This document shows, one piece after another, positions 52,296 through 61,960 of a DNA stretch of 64,000 nt. Below the pieces are notes generated by a model. The model did no database searches and was not told the origin of the DNA. It saw only the letters and a list, made by a program, of their open reading frames with translations. The stretch spans positions 1 through 64,000 of the forward strand of contig JBBDSU010000056.1 of the NCBI GenBank assembly GCA_040904825.1, given 5' to 3'. A program made the position numbers and the translations under genes. Every line of letters starts with the position of its first letter. The first letter of the stretch is position 1. This stretch comes from JBBDSU01 sp040904825 (GTDB lineage: Bacteria; Actinomycetota; Nitriliruptoria; Nitriliruptorales; Nitriliruptoraceae).

Positions 52296-53357
52296 TCAGG
52301 CGCTGGGGCGGGCGGCGCCCTCGGCGAGTCCGGCGACAGTCGGTAGCACCGTTTGCCCCGGAGTCAGGCAGCAGTCGACGGGGCAGACATCGTGGTTGGG
52401 GCCACGGACACCTTCCGCACGTGGTTGGGCTTGACCCATGCGCTCGAGCACGAGTTCGGTGATCATGGTGACGAACCGATCGTCGATGCCTGCGGTGCCT
52501 GCGCGCGCGAATGCGATACCGAGGTCGTCGGCGGTTTCTTGAGCCTCCACATCAAGGTCGTGGATGACTTCCATGTGATCGCTGATGAAACCGATCGGGA
52601 CAATGACTACCGCGTCGGTTCCTGAGGCGGCCAGGTCTGCGAGGTGATCGTTGACATCCGGTTCGGTCCAAGGAATGAAGGGCGGGCCCGACCGCGAGCA
52701 GTAGACGAGGTCCCAGCGACGGCCCGGATAGTCACGCATGACGAGCCGGCACGCCTCGAGGTGCTGTACTTCATAGTCGCAGTGGCGGGCCATGGTCAGC
52801 GGGATCGAATGAGTGACAAAGGCGATCGCAGCGGCGTCACGCCGGTCGGCGGGCAATTCTGCGAGCGCATTATTGATGAAGTCGGCTTGCGGTGCGAGGA
52901 ATCCGGGGTGGTTGTAGAAGACACGCATCTTGTCGAGTTCCGGAGCGCCCGCACCAACCTCGTCGCGGGCACGGGCGAGGTCCTCACGGTACTGGCGGCA
53001 CCCCGAGTACGACGAATACGCCGAGGTGACGATGCACAACGCGCGCTCAATGCCATCGTCACGCATCGTTCGCAGCGTGTCGGCGAGCAGCGGATGCCAG
53101 TTCCGATTGCCCCAATAGACGGGCAGGTCGAGCTTCGCGTCGGCCAGCGACGCAGCCATTGCATGCTTCAGTGCTCGGTTTTGGTCGTTGATGGGCGATT
53201 TGCCACCAAAAGCGAAGTAGTGCTCGGCGACCTCTTCGAGGCGTTCCGGCGGGATATTGCGCCCTCGCGTGACGTTCTCCATGAAGGGCATGACCTGGTC
53301 GGCGGCCTCTGGGCCGCCGAACGAGACCAGCAAGATGGCGTCGTAGCTGGTGGTCAC
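52296..53357 (-). CDS. hemH: ferrochelatase (coproporphyrin type)
   Basis: 353 aa. Inserts iron into the tetrapyrrole; in actinobacteria the substrate is coproporphyrin III, so CpfC is the alternative name. Catalytic His183 in THSIP and Glu263 in GFISDHMEVIHDLDVEA are at the expected spacing. Cys120 in YSSYSGC and Cys325, Cys329, Cys330 in the C-terminal CPVDCC are placed like the ligands of the [2Fe-2S] cluster found in many actinobacterial enzymes. GTG 53357 preceded by GGAG; the frame extends ten codons further without support. First gene of a four-gene operon. Confidence 0.94.
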   Translation of the reverse strand: MTTSYDAILLVSFGGPEAADQVMPFMENVTRGRNIPPERLEEVAEHYFAFGGKSPINDQNRALKHAMAASLADAKLDLPVYWGNRNWHPLLADTLRTMRDDGIERALCIVTSAYSSYSGCRQYREDLARARDEVGAGAPELDKMRVFYNHPGFLAPQADFINNALAELPADRRDAAAIAFVTHSIPLTMARHCDYEVQHLEACRLVMRDYPGRRWDLVYCSRSGPPFIPWTEPDVNDHLADLAASGTDAVVIVPIGFISDHMEVIHDLDVEAQETADDLGIAFARAGTAGIDDRFVTMITELVLERMGQAQPRAEGVRGPNHDVCPVDCCLTPGQTVLPTVAGLAEGAARPSA

Positions 53358-53444
53358 CAACGCTCCGATGTGGAAGCATGAGCACACCGGTGAGGTCTGC
53401 CATGCAGGGTTGGATGCCGAGTGGGATCGGTGGGATCGTACCGG

Positions 53445-54389
53445 TCAGCGTGGCTCGGATTCGAGACGCTCCATGGCCGTTGGGCGGGTAGCACGTTGCG
53501 ACAGGCGTATCCCCGCGATGACCAGAGTCCCGCCTACGAATGCCGCGGTGCCCAGGCGTTCTCCCAGGATGATGGCTCCCGCCGTCACCGCAACAACCGG
53601 GATCAGATAAGTGACCATGGACGCATTCGTCGCACCGACTCTCTCGATGAGTTGATAGAAGACGACGAATGCGAGTCCCGTTCCAAGGATTCCGAGGAGG
53701 AGCAAGGACGCGATGACTGCGCCGTCGATGCGTGCGAAGTCAGGTGGAGGTGACCACAACAACGCGGCGGGCATCGTGACAACAGCCGCGACCAGTATCT
53801 GGCCTGTCGCAATGGCTAGCGGTCGGTGCCTGCCTGAAAGCTTCCGCTTGGCATAGACGGAACCGAACGCGTACAGCAATGTTGCGCCCACCGCTGCCAG
53901 GATCGCCAGCAGACGCCCGGTGTCGTCCAAGTCGTCGGCGAGAATGACGATCACACCTCCGAGTGCCAGCAGGAGACCTGCCAGGCGGGGTGCGGTCAGA
54001 CGTTCAAGGCGGACCGTGACAGCGACGATCAAGGTGCTGGTCGGTACGAGTGCCATGATGAGGGCGGTCAGTCCCGAAGGAATGGACTGCTGCGCCCATG
54101 CGATGGCCGTCCACGGAATCGCGTTGGTGACCGTGCCAAGGACCAGCAGGTGCATCAAGGTTGCGCGGTCGCGCGGGATCGATCCACCTCTAATCCGCAG
54201 GATTGTGAACAGCACGACGCTGCCGATGACGGTTCTGCCTGAGTTGATCCACAGAGGTGGGAGTGCTCGCAACAGGACGTTGATAAACAAGAAAGACAGA
54301 CCCCACATCAGGGCGAGCGCGACCAGCAAACCGACTTCCGCCGGCGTGAAGCGTTCAGCGACTGGAGGCCGCAAGGCAGGGGAGGGCAC
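53445..54389 (-). CDS. EamA/DMT family transporter
   Basis: 314 aa with ten membrane helices in two EamA repeats; first repeat starts ALALMWGLSFLFINVLLRAL with PLWINSGR, second around AAVGATLLYAFGSVYAKRKL with TGLAFVVFYQLIERVGATNAS. Likely exporter of amino acids or metabolites. GTG start after a Gly-rich ribosome site. Divergent from the following hydrolase with 117 nt between them. Confidence 0.9.
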   Translation of the reverse strand: MPSPALRPPVAERFTPAEVGLLVALALMWGLSFLFINVLLRALPPLWINSGRTVIGSVVLFTILRIRGGSIPRDRATLMHLLVLGTVTNAIPWTAIAWAQQSIPSGLTALIMALVPTSTLIVAVTVRLERLTAPRLAGLLLALGGVIVILADDLDDTGRLLAILAAVGATLLYAFGSVYAKRKLSGRHRPLAIATGQILVAAVVTMPAALLWSPPPDFARIDGAVIASLLLLGILGTGLAFVVFYQLIERVGATNASMVTYLIPVVAVTAGAIILGERLGTAAFVGGTLVIAGIRLSQRATRPTAMERLESEPR

Positions 54390-54506
54390 GCTGTTCCTTG
54401 TGGGTGAGGCGATGGTGGCGGCTTCGCCAGTATCGTCGGTGCGACGATAGTGGAACTACGATGGCCAACTGCCGATTGACGGCGCAGACGACAACGCGAG
54501 GGTGAC

Positions 54507-55454
54507 GTGAACGAACACTTCAGGCCCGCGTCGGAGGCGCCCGCATGGTTCATCGATGCGGTTGATGACCAGGGCGAGCACGGCGAGGTCGTCGTTGACG
54601 GGGCCGGGATTCACTTCGTCGCCTGGGGTGCTCGGACTCTGCCGACCCTCGTGCTCGTGCATGGCGGTGCTGCTCATGCCGCATGGTGGAGCGCTCACGG
54701 CCCGGTATTCGCCCAGCATCATCGCACGATCGCCGTTGACTTATCAGGCCACGGAGATAGCGCTCGCCGCGACGTTTATCACCCGGAAGTGTGGGCGAGG
54801 GAAGCCCTGGCGGTGGCTGAGGCAGCCGGCGGACAAGGTCGACCGGTGATGGTCGGCCATTCGATGGGCGGGTTTGTCACGATCCTTGCCGCGGCGCGGT
54901 TCGGACATCTCCTTGACGGGGCGATCATGCTGGATACCCCGGTGCGGCGACCCGATCCAGAATCAGATGAAGGGCGCGGCGGGAGAATGTTCCGTACCCC
55001 CAAGGTCTATCCCGACCGTGCCACCGCCATGAAGCACTTTCATCTGGTTCCATCGCAGCCGTGCGATAACGGCTGGCTCCTAGAGCACATCGCATATCAC
55101 AGCTTGCGTGAGACCTCGGCTGGGTGGACGTGGAAGTTCGATCCTCACGTATTCGTGGTGCGCGAAGGGCCGGTCAAGCCTGGAGACTTCGCTGATGATC
55201 TCGCCCGATCTGCGTGCCGCGTAGCGATCGTCAATGGTGCGCAGTCGGCGATCGTGGACCGGGGTGTCCGTGAATATATGGCCGAGTTGCTCGCCGATTC
55301 CCCTGCCGGTGCCGCCGGCGTGCCGTTCGTTGAGATCCCTGAGGCGCGCCACCACTTGCTGCTCGATCAGCCGATTGCGACAATCACCGCGATCAGGGCC
55401 GTGTTGGCCACCTGGCGACCAGTTGGTACGGCTCCGAATCCGGTTGTCGCCTGA
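54507..55454 (+). CDS. alpha/beta hydrolase
   Basis: 315 aa. VLVHGGAAHAAWW supplies the oxyanion loop, nucleophile elbow GHSMGG (Ser about 113), DLSGHGDSARR, and late His in EARHHLLLDQP. Esterase/lipase or epoxide-hydrolase-like; no cap feature identifies a substrate. GTG start after GAGGG with five-base spacing. Converges with coaA. Confidence 0.88.
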   Translation: MNEHFRPASEAPAWFIDAVDDQGEHGEVVVDGAGIHFVAWGARTLPTLVLVHGGAAHAAWWSAHGPVFAQHHRTIAVDLSGHGDSARRDVYHPEVWAREALAVAEAAGGQGRPVMVGHSMGGFVTILAAARFGHLLDGAIMLDTPVRRPDPESDEGRGGRMFRTPKVYPDRATAMKHFHLVPSQPCDNGWLLEHIAYHSLRETSAGWTWKFDPHVFVVREGPVKPGDFADDLARSACRVAIVNGAQSAIVDRGVREYMAELLADSPAGAAGVPFVEIPEARHHLLLDQPIATITAIRAVLATWRPVGTAPNPVVA

Positions 55455-55478
55455 AGATGCCTCATCGCTAGCCGTCAG

Positions 55479-56414
55479 CTACAGCTTGCGCAAATAGACC
55501 TTTTCGACGGCATGGTCGGCACCTTTGTGCAATATCAAGTCTGCGCGTGAACGGGTGGGGAGCACGTTGTTGCGGAGGTTGAGTCCGTTGATCCGCTCCC
55601 AGATGTCGATCGCGGTGCGGTCGGCTTCGGCATCGCTCAACTCCGCATACCGCTGGAAATAGGACCGCGGATCGCGGAAGGCTGTGTTCCGCAGCGTTCG
55701 GAATCGTTGGACGTACCAACGGACGATGTCAGCCTCCTCGGCATCGACATAGATCGAGAAATCGAAGAAGTCTGAGACGAACACGCGGTTGGCGTCAGTG
55801 CCGGTCTGCAAGACGTTGATGCCTTCAAGAATCAACACGTCGGGTTGCTTGACGGTGACGTGCTCATCGGCGACGACGTCATACCGAAGGTGGGAATACA
55901 CCGGTGCGCTTGTTTCCGGTTGGCCAGACTTCACCGCAGCGACGAACCGCACCAAGGCGCCCAGGTCGTAGGACTCAGGAAATCCCTTGCGGTCCATTAA
56001 CCCGCGACGCTCTAGTTCAGCGTTAGGCAGCAAGAACCCGTCAGTAGTCACCAAAGCGACTTCTGGGTGGTCGGGCCATCGCGACAGGAGGGCTTGGAGG
56101 ATGCGGGAGGTTGTCGACTTGCCGACCGCAACCGAACCCGCCACCCCGATGATGAAAGGAACCTTGTCGTTGCCGGAACCGAGGAACGTCTCCGTGGCGC
56201 GATGAAGCTGCTGGGTTGCGGCGACGTAGAGATTGAGTAGCCGTGAGAGCGGCAAGTACGCGGTGGCTACCTCGTCCAGCGACACGCGCTCATTGATCCC
56301 GCGGAGACGGTCAAGATCTGCTTCAGTCAGTGTGAGCGGTGTCGATGAGCGCAACTCGGCCCATTCGGGGCGGTTGAGTTCGACCCACGGCGATGCCGGT
56401 TGGCGATGAGGCAC
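55479..56414 (-). CDS. coaA: type I pantothenate kinase
   Basis: 311 aa, the normal length for actinobacterial CoaA, which phosphorylates pantothenate in the first step of coenzyme A synthesis. SPWVELNRPEWAELR at the start, P-loop GVAGSVAVGKS (90-100), LVTTDGFLLPN, FPESYDLGALVRFV, then VYSHLRYDVV and ILEGINVLQ. Start is GTG 56414 with GAGAGGA upstream; the longer frame to 56561 runs back over the neighbouring gene. Head to head with pgpH-like gene, starts 22 nt apart. Confidence 0.95.
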   Translation of the reverse strand: MPHRQPASPWVELNRPEWAELRSSTPLTLTEADLDRLRGINERVSLDEVATAYLPLSRLLNLYVAATQQLHRATETFLGSGNDKVPFIIGVAGSVAVGKSTTSRILQALLSRWPDHPEVALVTTDGFLLPNAELERRGLMDRKGFPESYDLGALVRFVAAVKSGQPETSAPVYSHLRYDVVADEHVTVKQPDVLILEGINVLQTGTDANRVFVSDFFDFSIYVDAEEADIVRWYVQRFRTLRNTAFRDPRSYFQRYAELSDAEADRTAIDIWERINGLNLRNNVLPTRSRADLILHKGADHAVEKVYLRKL

Positions 56415-56436
56415 GCCGCATCCTCTCGACCAGCCG

Positions 56437-58701
56437 GTGCCGTTCGTGGAGAAGCCTAGTGGGGGAGTCGGCGAGCAAGTTTGCCGATCATCGGTGACAC
56501 TGTTGCGCTCGGATACCGCCACCGTCGCCCACCCCGATGTTGCCGACGAAGGAACGAACACGTTGGTCAGTGCTCCTCGGCAGGTTGTTCTCTATCGATT
56601 GGCGAGCGCCGCGCTGGCCATTATTGTCGTGCCGTTGATTGTTGCCCTTGCGGTGGCAGCAGACGATGAACCGTTCCACGAGGGCGAGCCCGCGCCCAGA
56701 ACGGTGTTCGCGACGGAGCGAGTCCGAGTTGTTGACGAACCAGCAACAGATACTGCACGCAGGACGGCAGCAGAGTCTGTTGAGCCCATCTTTGTGTTCG
56801 ATCGCGCCGCTCAGACACGGATCGTCAACGACCTGCGGACAGTCTTTGACGATGTCGCCTTTGCTCGCGAGCCCGTCGACATCGAACCAGAAGGTGAAGA
56901 AGCGCCGACGACGAGGGTGCCGACAGTCGACGAACAACTGGAATATCTGCTCGTCGAACAACCACAGATTGGCGGCCAGCTGCTGACGGCACTGGTCCGG
57001 CTAAGCGACGGCGACCTTGAGACCGTTGAGCGCGAAACGATTGCTATCGCCCAGGAACTTGCTCGTCAGCGCATTGTTGAGGACGAGCTGCCGCAGCTCA
57101 TCGAAGACGACCTACCGGGGGAACTGGCGCTTCGCCCCTTGCCTGGTGATACCGCGGCAACCATCGTTGCGCCCCTGATCGAAGCCAACATCCGGCCGAC
57201 GGTCACCGTTGATCCGGATGCGACCGCTGCTGCGCGGGAACGCGCTGCAGAGGCTGTGCCGGAGGTTGCCCGAATATGGCTGGCTGAACAGGCGATCGTC
57301 CGGGAAGGCGAGATCGTCGACGCGATGGCTTTGCGCGCCATTGAGCGTTTGGGTGCAGGAGGAGAAAGCGCGCTGAGGACGATCGTCCGCGCCGCACTTG
57401 CCATGCTTCTTGCGACGCTCGTGCTGGCTCCGGTTATCCAGAAACTCCTGCCGAAGATCTGGGAATCCGGCAAGAGAATGCTGCTGCTGGGATTGCTTGT
57501 GACAGCGCATGCTGCCCTTGTCGTGGGCGCGACCCTGATTACCGATGCGACATCGCCGGGCTGGGCCTATGCCGCCCCCACTGGCGCCGTTGCCATGCTG
57601 GCTGCGCTCTTGCTGCATCCGATTGTCGGGATTGCCATGATGTTGCCGGCAACCGTGCTCGTCTTGCTTGTCTTGCCTCATCCCGGGCCCGTGGCGCTGT
57701 TCGCAGCGGCCGTGGTGCTGATTAGCGTGGCCTTGACCAGCCGCATCGAACAGCGTTCCGATTTGCGATCTGCCACGATCCGGGCGGCGGTGGCATACCC
57801 AGTGCTTGCGGCGATCACGGTGACTGTCTTCGGACCATCAGACGAATTGTTCGCGGCGGTAGCTGCTGCCGGCATCCACGGGTTGTTCACTTTGATCATT
57901 GTCCAGGGTGCAATGCCCTTCCTGGAGACATTGTTCCGGCTGCCGACAGTGACGGCGCTGCTTGACCTCGCTGACCGCAATCATCCCCTGCTACGAGAAT
58001 TGGAAGGCAAGGCGCTGGGTTCCTACAACCATTCCGTGATGGTTGCTGCGCTGACCGAGCGGGCGTGCCGGGCGGTGGGAGCCAACTCCTTGCTGGGCAG
58101 CGTGGCCGGCCTGTATCACGACATCGGCAAAGTTCGCCAGCCCCATTATTTCATCGAGAACCAGCAGGGCATCGCCAACCCGCATGATGAGCTTGAGCCG
58201 ATCATTTCGGCGATCATTATTCAGAACCACGTCATCGATGGGGTCGAAATGGCGGTGAAGCATCGCCTGCCGCCAGAAGTGGTGGAGTGCATCAGGACGC
58301 ATCATGGAACGATGGTCGTGAGCTACTTCTATGACCGGGCCGTCAGGGCTGCCAACGAGGATGAAGTAGTCGACGAAGAGCAGTTCCGTTACAAGGGAGG
58401 CAAGCCGAGGTCCAAGGAGGCGGCGATCCTCGTGCTGGCGGACTGTTCTGAAGCGACGACCCGGGCGATGGCGATGAACCGAGGGACGCTGCCACGGGAA
58501 GACATCGAGACGACGGTTGATCGCCTGTTGGCCGAGCGAGTGACCGACGGCCAGTTTGACGAGTCTGACCTGACGTTTAGGGAATTGGCGACCGTGCGCG
58601 ACACCGTTGTAGGATCGCTCGTAGGCATCTATCATCCGCGCATCCCATATCCGGCAAAGGCAGCCGGGCAGGCAGTTGTTGAGGACGCGGGCGCGAGCTG
58701 A
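56437..58701 (+). CDS. 7TM-HD family phosphodiesterase (PgpH/YqfF-like)
   Basis: 754 aa. One N-terminal helix (about 57-75), an external 7TM-HD extracellular domain (about 90-315), seven membrane helices (about 325-500) and a cytosolic HD domain with LYHDIGK (His560-Asp561), SYNHSVMVAALTERA before it and IQNHVIDGVEMAVKHRLPPEVVECIRTHHGT after it. PgpH proteins hydrolyse cyclic di-AMP. Start uncertain: GTG 56437 is the longest, with several later GTG/TTG codons possible and no clear ribosome site; it opens only 22 nt from the divergent coaA start. Confidence 0.9.
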   Translation: MPFVEKPSGGVGEQVCRSSVTLLRSDTATVAHPDVADEGTNTLVSAPRQVVLYRLASAALAIIVVPLIVALAVAADDEPFHEGEPAPRTVFATERVRVVDEPATDTARRTAAESVEPIFVFDRAAQTRIVNDLRTVFDDVAFAREPVDIEPEGEEAPTTRVPTVDEQLEYLLVEQPQIGGQLLTALVRLSDGDLETVERETIAIAQELARQRIVEDELPQLIEDDLPGELALRPLPGDTAATIVAPLIEANIRPTVTVDPDATAAARERAAEAVPEVARIWLAEQAIVREGEIVDAMALRAIERLGAGGESALRTIVRAALAMLLATLVLAPVIQKLLPKIWESGKRMLLLGLLVTAHAALVVGATLITDATSPGWAYAAPTGAVAMLAALLLHPIVGIAMMLPATVLVLLVLPHPGPVALFAAAVVLISVALTSRIEQRSDLRSATIRAAVAYPVLAAITVTVFGPSDELFAAVAAAGIHGLFTLIIVQGAMPFLETLFRLPTVTALLDLADRNHPLLRELEGKALGSYNHSVMVAALTERACRAVGANSLLGSVAGLYHDIGKVRQPHYFIENQQGIANPHDELEPIISAIIIQNHVIDGVEMAVKHRLPPEVVECIRTHHGTMVVSYFYDRAVRAANEDEVVDEEQFRYKGGKPRSKEAAILVLADCSEATTRAMAMNRGTLPREDIETTVDRLLAERVTDGQFDESDLTFRELATVRDTVVGSLVGIYHPRIPYPAKAAGQAVVEDAGAS

Positions 58702-58953
58702 TTTTTCGTCACTTGGGGCGCTGCTGGCGGCCCATTTCCCGCTAAACGTGCGCTCTGCGCGCAGTGGGGATGATCTGGGCGAATGGGTCCGTTAGGTCCA
58801 CAAGGGCCCAAGTGATGGCAACGGCCCGTTTTCGACCCCCATCCGTGTCGTGCTGAGTTCCGAACTGTCCATGTGGACGGCTGACACGACGTGACGTGGA
58901 CCCCCTCGGCATGCGACGCTTACCCAGGGTCGTTCGCCCGTTGACGCCCCTGA

Positions 58954-58966
58954 CCTCCTAAGGAGG
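58954..58966 (+). promoter_or_regulatory. self-complementary Shine-Dalgarno element before the sigma gene
   Basis: CCTCC-TAA-GGAGG. The GGAGG is the ribosome-binding site of the following GTG (four bases away) and the CCTCC directly upstream is its exact complement, able to fold into a 5-bp hairpin with a 3-nt loop. This could lower translation until melted. The 269-nt region 58702-58970 has also a GTCCA-TG-TGGAC dyad at 58867-58878; I could not place a promoter. Confidence 0.55.
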
Positions 58967-58970
58967 CACC

Positions 58971-60131
58971 GTGAACACAACCGATCTTCCGACCGCCGAA
59001 GTGGCCGTTGAAGAACTCCTCGAGCGCTCGTCAGAGCGCGGCTACGTGCTGCTCTCAGAGCTTCAGGAACTGCACGTTCCTGAGCTGCATGGCGATGCCT
59101 GGGTCGACGATGTGATTGGCGAGGTTCGCAACCAGGGCCTTGAAGTTATCGACGATGTCGCCGACGACGCTCCTGAAGATGTCATTGACCACTCGGCCGC
59201 ACTGACCACCGACCTTGTGCGCCAGTACCTCAACGACGCTGGCAAGCACGCGCTGCTCACCAAGGAAGACGAGGCAGATCTCGCCAAGCGTTACCAGGCC
59301 GGGCTTGCTGCTGACCGCATGCTCAAGGAACAGGCGGCTGGAATGACGCGGGCTCGCAAGACCCGTCTCCGTTCGATCAGCCGTGACGGTGAGCGCTCGA
59401 AGGAGCGTATGGTTCAGGCCAATCTGCGTTTGGTCGTGCCGCAGGCGCGCAAGTTTTCTGGTCGTGACCTCGATTTCATTGAGCTGATCCAGGAAGGCAA
59501 CCTCGGCCTTCTGCGTGCCGTTGAGAAGTTCGATCACACCAAGGGCTACAAGTTCTCTACGTACGCAGTCTGGTGGATCCGCCAAGCATTACAGCGCGGT
59601 GTCGCCAGCAAAGGACGCACGATCCGCGTGCCCGCCCACGTGTGGGAGTTGTACGGAAAGCTCCGGGCGGCTGAGTTGCGGTTGCGCCAGCAGAAGGGTG
59701 GCGATCCGACTGAGGAGGAAGTTGCCGAGGAAGTCGGACTGACTGCTCAGCGGGTTCGCGAAGTGCGCGATGCGATGCAGGAGCTGGTCAGCCTTGATCG
59801 GCCCATTGGCGAAGACGGCGACGCGACGATGGGTGACCTCATTGCCGACGCGTCTGGTATCGACCCGGCCGACACCGCCCTTGAGGGCGATGCGATGAGC
59901 CAGATCGAGTCAGCACTCAATGAACTCGATGATCGTGAGCGGATCATCCTGGTGCTTCGATTCGGGCTTCACGGCGAAGAGCCGATGACGCTTGAGGAGA
60001 TTGGCGAGCACTTCGGCCTGACGCGTGAGCGCATCCGCCAGATGCAGAATCGTGCGCTTGCCAAGCTCCGTCATCCGTCACGCGCGCACAATCTTGCAGG
60101 GCTCCTCGACGTCTTGGACCGCGCTGCGTGA
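58971..60131 (+). CDS. RpoD-like sigma-70 factor, paralog 1
   Basis: 386 aa. Sigma regions 1.2 (LVRQYLNDAGKHALLTKEDE), 2 (QANLRLVVPQARKFSGRDLD, LIQEGNLGLLRAVEKFDHTK, GYKFSTYAVWWIRQALQRG), 3 (TIRVPAHVWELYGKLRAAEL, SLDRPIGEDGDATMGDLIAD) and 4 (LNELDDRERIILVLRFGL, LEEIGEHFGLTRERIRQMQN) are complete. Relative to housekeeping SigA/RpoD, region 2.4 has RQALQRG instead of RQAITR and the end of the recognition helix reads RQMQNRAL instead of RQIEAKAL, so promoter choice probably differs; group 2 is the best guess. The N-terminus ERGYVLLSELQELHVPEL is shared with the second copy. GTG start within a masked ribosome site. Confidence 0.93.
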   Translation: MNTTDLPTAEVAVEELLERSSERGYVLLSELQELHVPELHGDAWVDDVIGEVRNQGLEVIDDVADDAPEDVIDHSAALTTDLVRQYLNDAGKHALLTKEDEADLAKRYQAGLAADRMLKEQAAGMTRARKTRLRSISRDGERSKERMVQANLRLVVPQARKFSGRDLDFIELIQEGNLGLLRAVEKFDHTKGYKFSTYAVWWIRQALQRGVASKGRTIRVPAHVWELYGKLRAAELRLRQQKGGDPTEEEVAEEVGLTAQRVREVRDAMQELVSLDRPIGEDGDATMGDLIADASGIDPADTALEGDAMSQIESALNELDDRERIILVLRFGLHGEEPMTLEEIGEHFGLTRERIRQMQNRALAKLRHPSRAHNLAGLLDVLDRAA

Positions 60132-60298
60132 CGACCTGACCGCTGCCTGGCCCGCAGGGCAGTGCAGGTTGTGGGTTTGGCGCTGATCGCAGTCGGACTG
60201 TCCGCGTCAACGACGCCTGAATGTCCCTGTTCGTTTGTCCCACTTCTCGATTGGCCGCTGGCCCGTATGCTCAGCGGTCGGCCGAGGAGTGGGAACTC

Positions 60299-61960
60299 AT
60301 GACCGATCTGACCCTCGTGCACCGGCGCCTGTTGGTGCTCGTCGGCGCGCTGTTTGTCGCGACTCTCATCGGGATGATCCTCCTGTGGCCGTCGGCGAGT
60401 GATCTCCCGCAGCCTGATGCCCCTATCGATGACGTGGTCAGTGCCGAGATTCGCGTGTTCGACGTCGTGGACGGTGGAACCGATCCGGTGACAGGCCGTC
60501 CCGGCGACTTCGCGATCGTGACGTTGCGCATCGCCGAAGGGCCGGACGCAGGGCAGCCTGTCACCCTCGAGGTCTACCTCGACGGGTACCCGGAATTTCG
60601 CGTTGGCGACAAGGTCAGCCTTGCCCGCGCTGACTTTGGTGACGGCGAAGTCGAGTACTACATCACCGACTTCCAGCGCATGCCAGTACTGACCATCCTG
60701 CTGGGCATCTTTGTCGCGGCGGTGCTGATCATCAGCCGATGGCACGGATTGCGGGCTTTGATCGGATTGGCTGCCAGCCTCATGATCGTGGTGAGCTTTG
60801 TTGTCCCGGCGATCCTCGCCGGACAGTCCCCACCGATTGTCGCCTGGGTCGGTGCGATGGCTGTCATGATCATCACGCTGTATCTCACGCACGGTTTCAA
60901 CGAGATGACCACCTCGGCGGTTGTTGGTACAGCCGCTGCGCTGACGCTGACTATTTCGATCGGCCTGATTTTTGTCAATCAGGCCCGGATCACGGGATTT
61001 GCATCAGACGATGCGGTGTTCGCCAGATTCGCTGTTGAAGGATTGGACCTGCAGGGGCTGGTTTTGGCCGGACTGATCATTGCATCGCTCGGTGTGCTCG
61101 ACGATGTAACAGTCAGCCAAGCGTCGACGGTGTTTGCGTTGCATGACACGGACCGACGATTGAGTTGGGCGGCATTGTTTGCCAGGGCGATGAAGGTCGG
61201 CCGGGACCACATTGCGTCCGTTGTCAACACGCTGTTCCTCGCCTACGCCGGAGCGTCGCTGGCATTGCTGGTGCTGTTTTCGACGAGTGGTCTGCCGGTG
61301 GTGGAGATCATCAATTCTGAGATCCTGGCCGAAGAGATCGTCAAGACTGTGGTCGGATCGCTCGGCCTGATTGCTGCGGTCCCGTTCACAACGGCCTTGG
61401 CTGCAGCGGTGGCCGTCCGTCGGTCTGCAGCTGCGCGGACGACGTCGTACGCAGCGGTGCATCCGACGTCTGCTACCGGCGCGCGCAGGATGCGCGATCC
61501 TCACGTCGATGATGCGTCGTTCCGCATCGATGACGCTGAGCCGCCAGTCGATACGGTCCCGGGACTTCCCCCAGGAATGATTGTGCCCTCGCCTCCACCG
61601 CCTCATGGGGGCGATCCGCTCGGTCCCGATGGGCCACATCCACCGTCGGCGTCACTTCCAGCCGAGCGAGCGAAAGCGGATCGTCAGCGACCTCGGGACG
61701 CTGACGACAGAGGCACCGAAAAGTCTGCAGATAGCAGCGGTGACGGATCGGTCGATGATGTCGACAGTGACGATCTGTTGTGGCCAACGGGAGATGAGGC
61801 TCCCCCGCCGCGCAACTACCGCACATGGATTGACGATCTCGGCGGGGGTTCAATGGACGAAGATCGTCAGGCTCAAAAACCGCCAGCGACCCCACGACGG
61901 GATGAAGACGATGATCCCGATGGGCGTGACGCTGGCCCTGCTGATGGTGGTCACCGGTGA
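60299..61960 (+). CDS. YibE/F family membrane protein
   Basis: 553 aa. N-terminal helix (about 9-30), a small external beta domain (about 45-120: VTLRIAEGPDAGQPV, PEFRVGDKVSL), then seven or eight helices with the YibE/F signatures ISRWHGLRALIGLAASLM, LTHGFNEMTTSAVVGTAAAL, GVLDDVTVSQASTVFAL, MKVGRDHIASVVNTLFLAY, and a 150-aa cytosolic tail rich in Pro, Asp and Arg that looks disordered. Function unknown in actinobacteria. ATG 60299 with GAGGAG nine bases upstream. Lies between the two sigma genes, same strand. Confidence 0.92.
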   Translation: MTDLTLVHRRLLVLVGALFVATLIGMILLWPSASDLPQPDAPIDDVVSAEIRVFDVVDGGTDPVTGRPGDFAIVTLRIAEGPDAGQPVTLEVYLDGYPEFRVGDKVSLARADFGDGEVEYYITDFQRMPVLTILLGIFVAAVLIISRWHGLRALIGLAASLMIVVSFVVPAILAGQSPPIVAWVGAMAVMIITLYLTHGFNEMTTSAVVGTAAALTLTISIGLIFVNQARITGFASDDAVFARFAVEGLDLQGLVLAGLIIASLGVLDDVTVSQASTVFALHDTDRRLSWAALFARAMKVGRDHIASVVNTLFLAYAGASLALLVLFSTSGLPVVEIINSEILAEEIVKTVVGSLGLIAAVPFTTALAAAVAVRRSAAARTTSYAAVHPTSATGARRMRDPHVDDASFRIDDAEPPVDTVPGLPPGMIVPSPPPPHGGDPLGPDGPHPPSASLPAERAKADRQRPRDADDRGTEKSADSSGDGSVDDVDSDDLLWPTGDEAPPPRNYRTWIDDLGGGSMDEDRQAQKPPATPRRDEDDDPDGRDAGPADGGHR

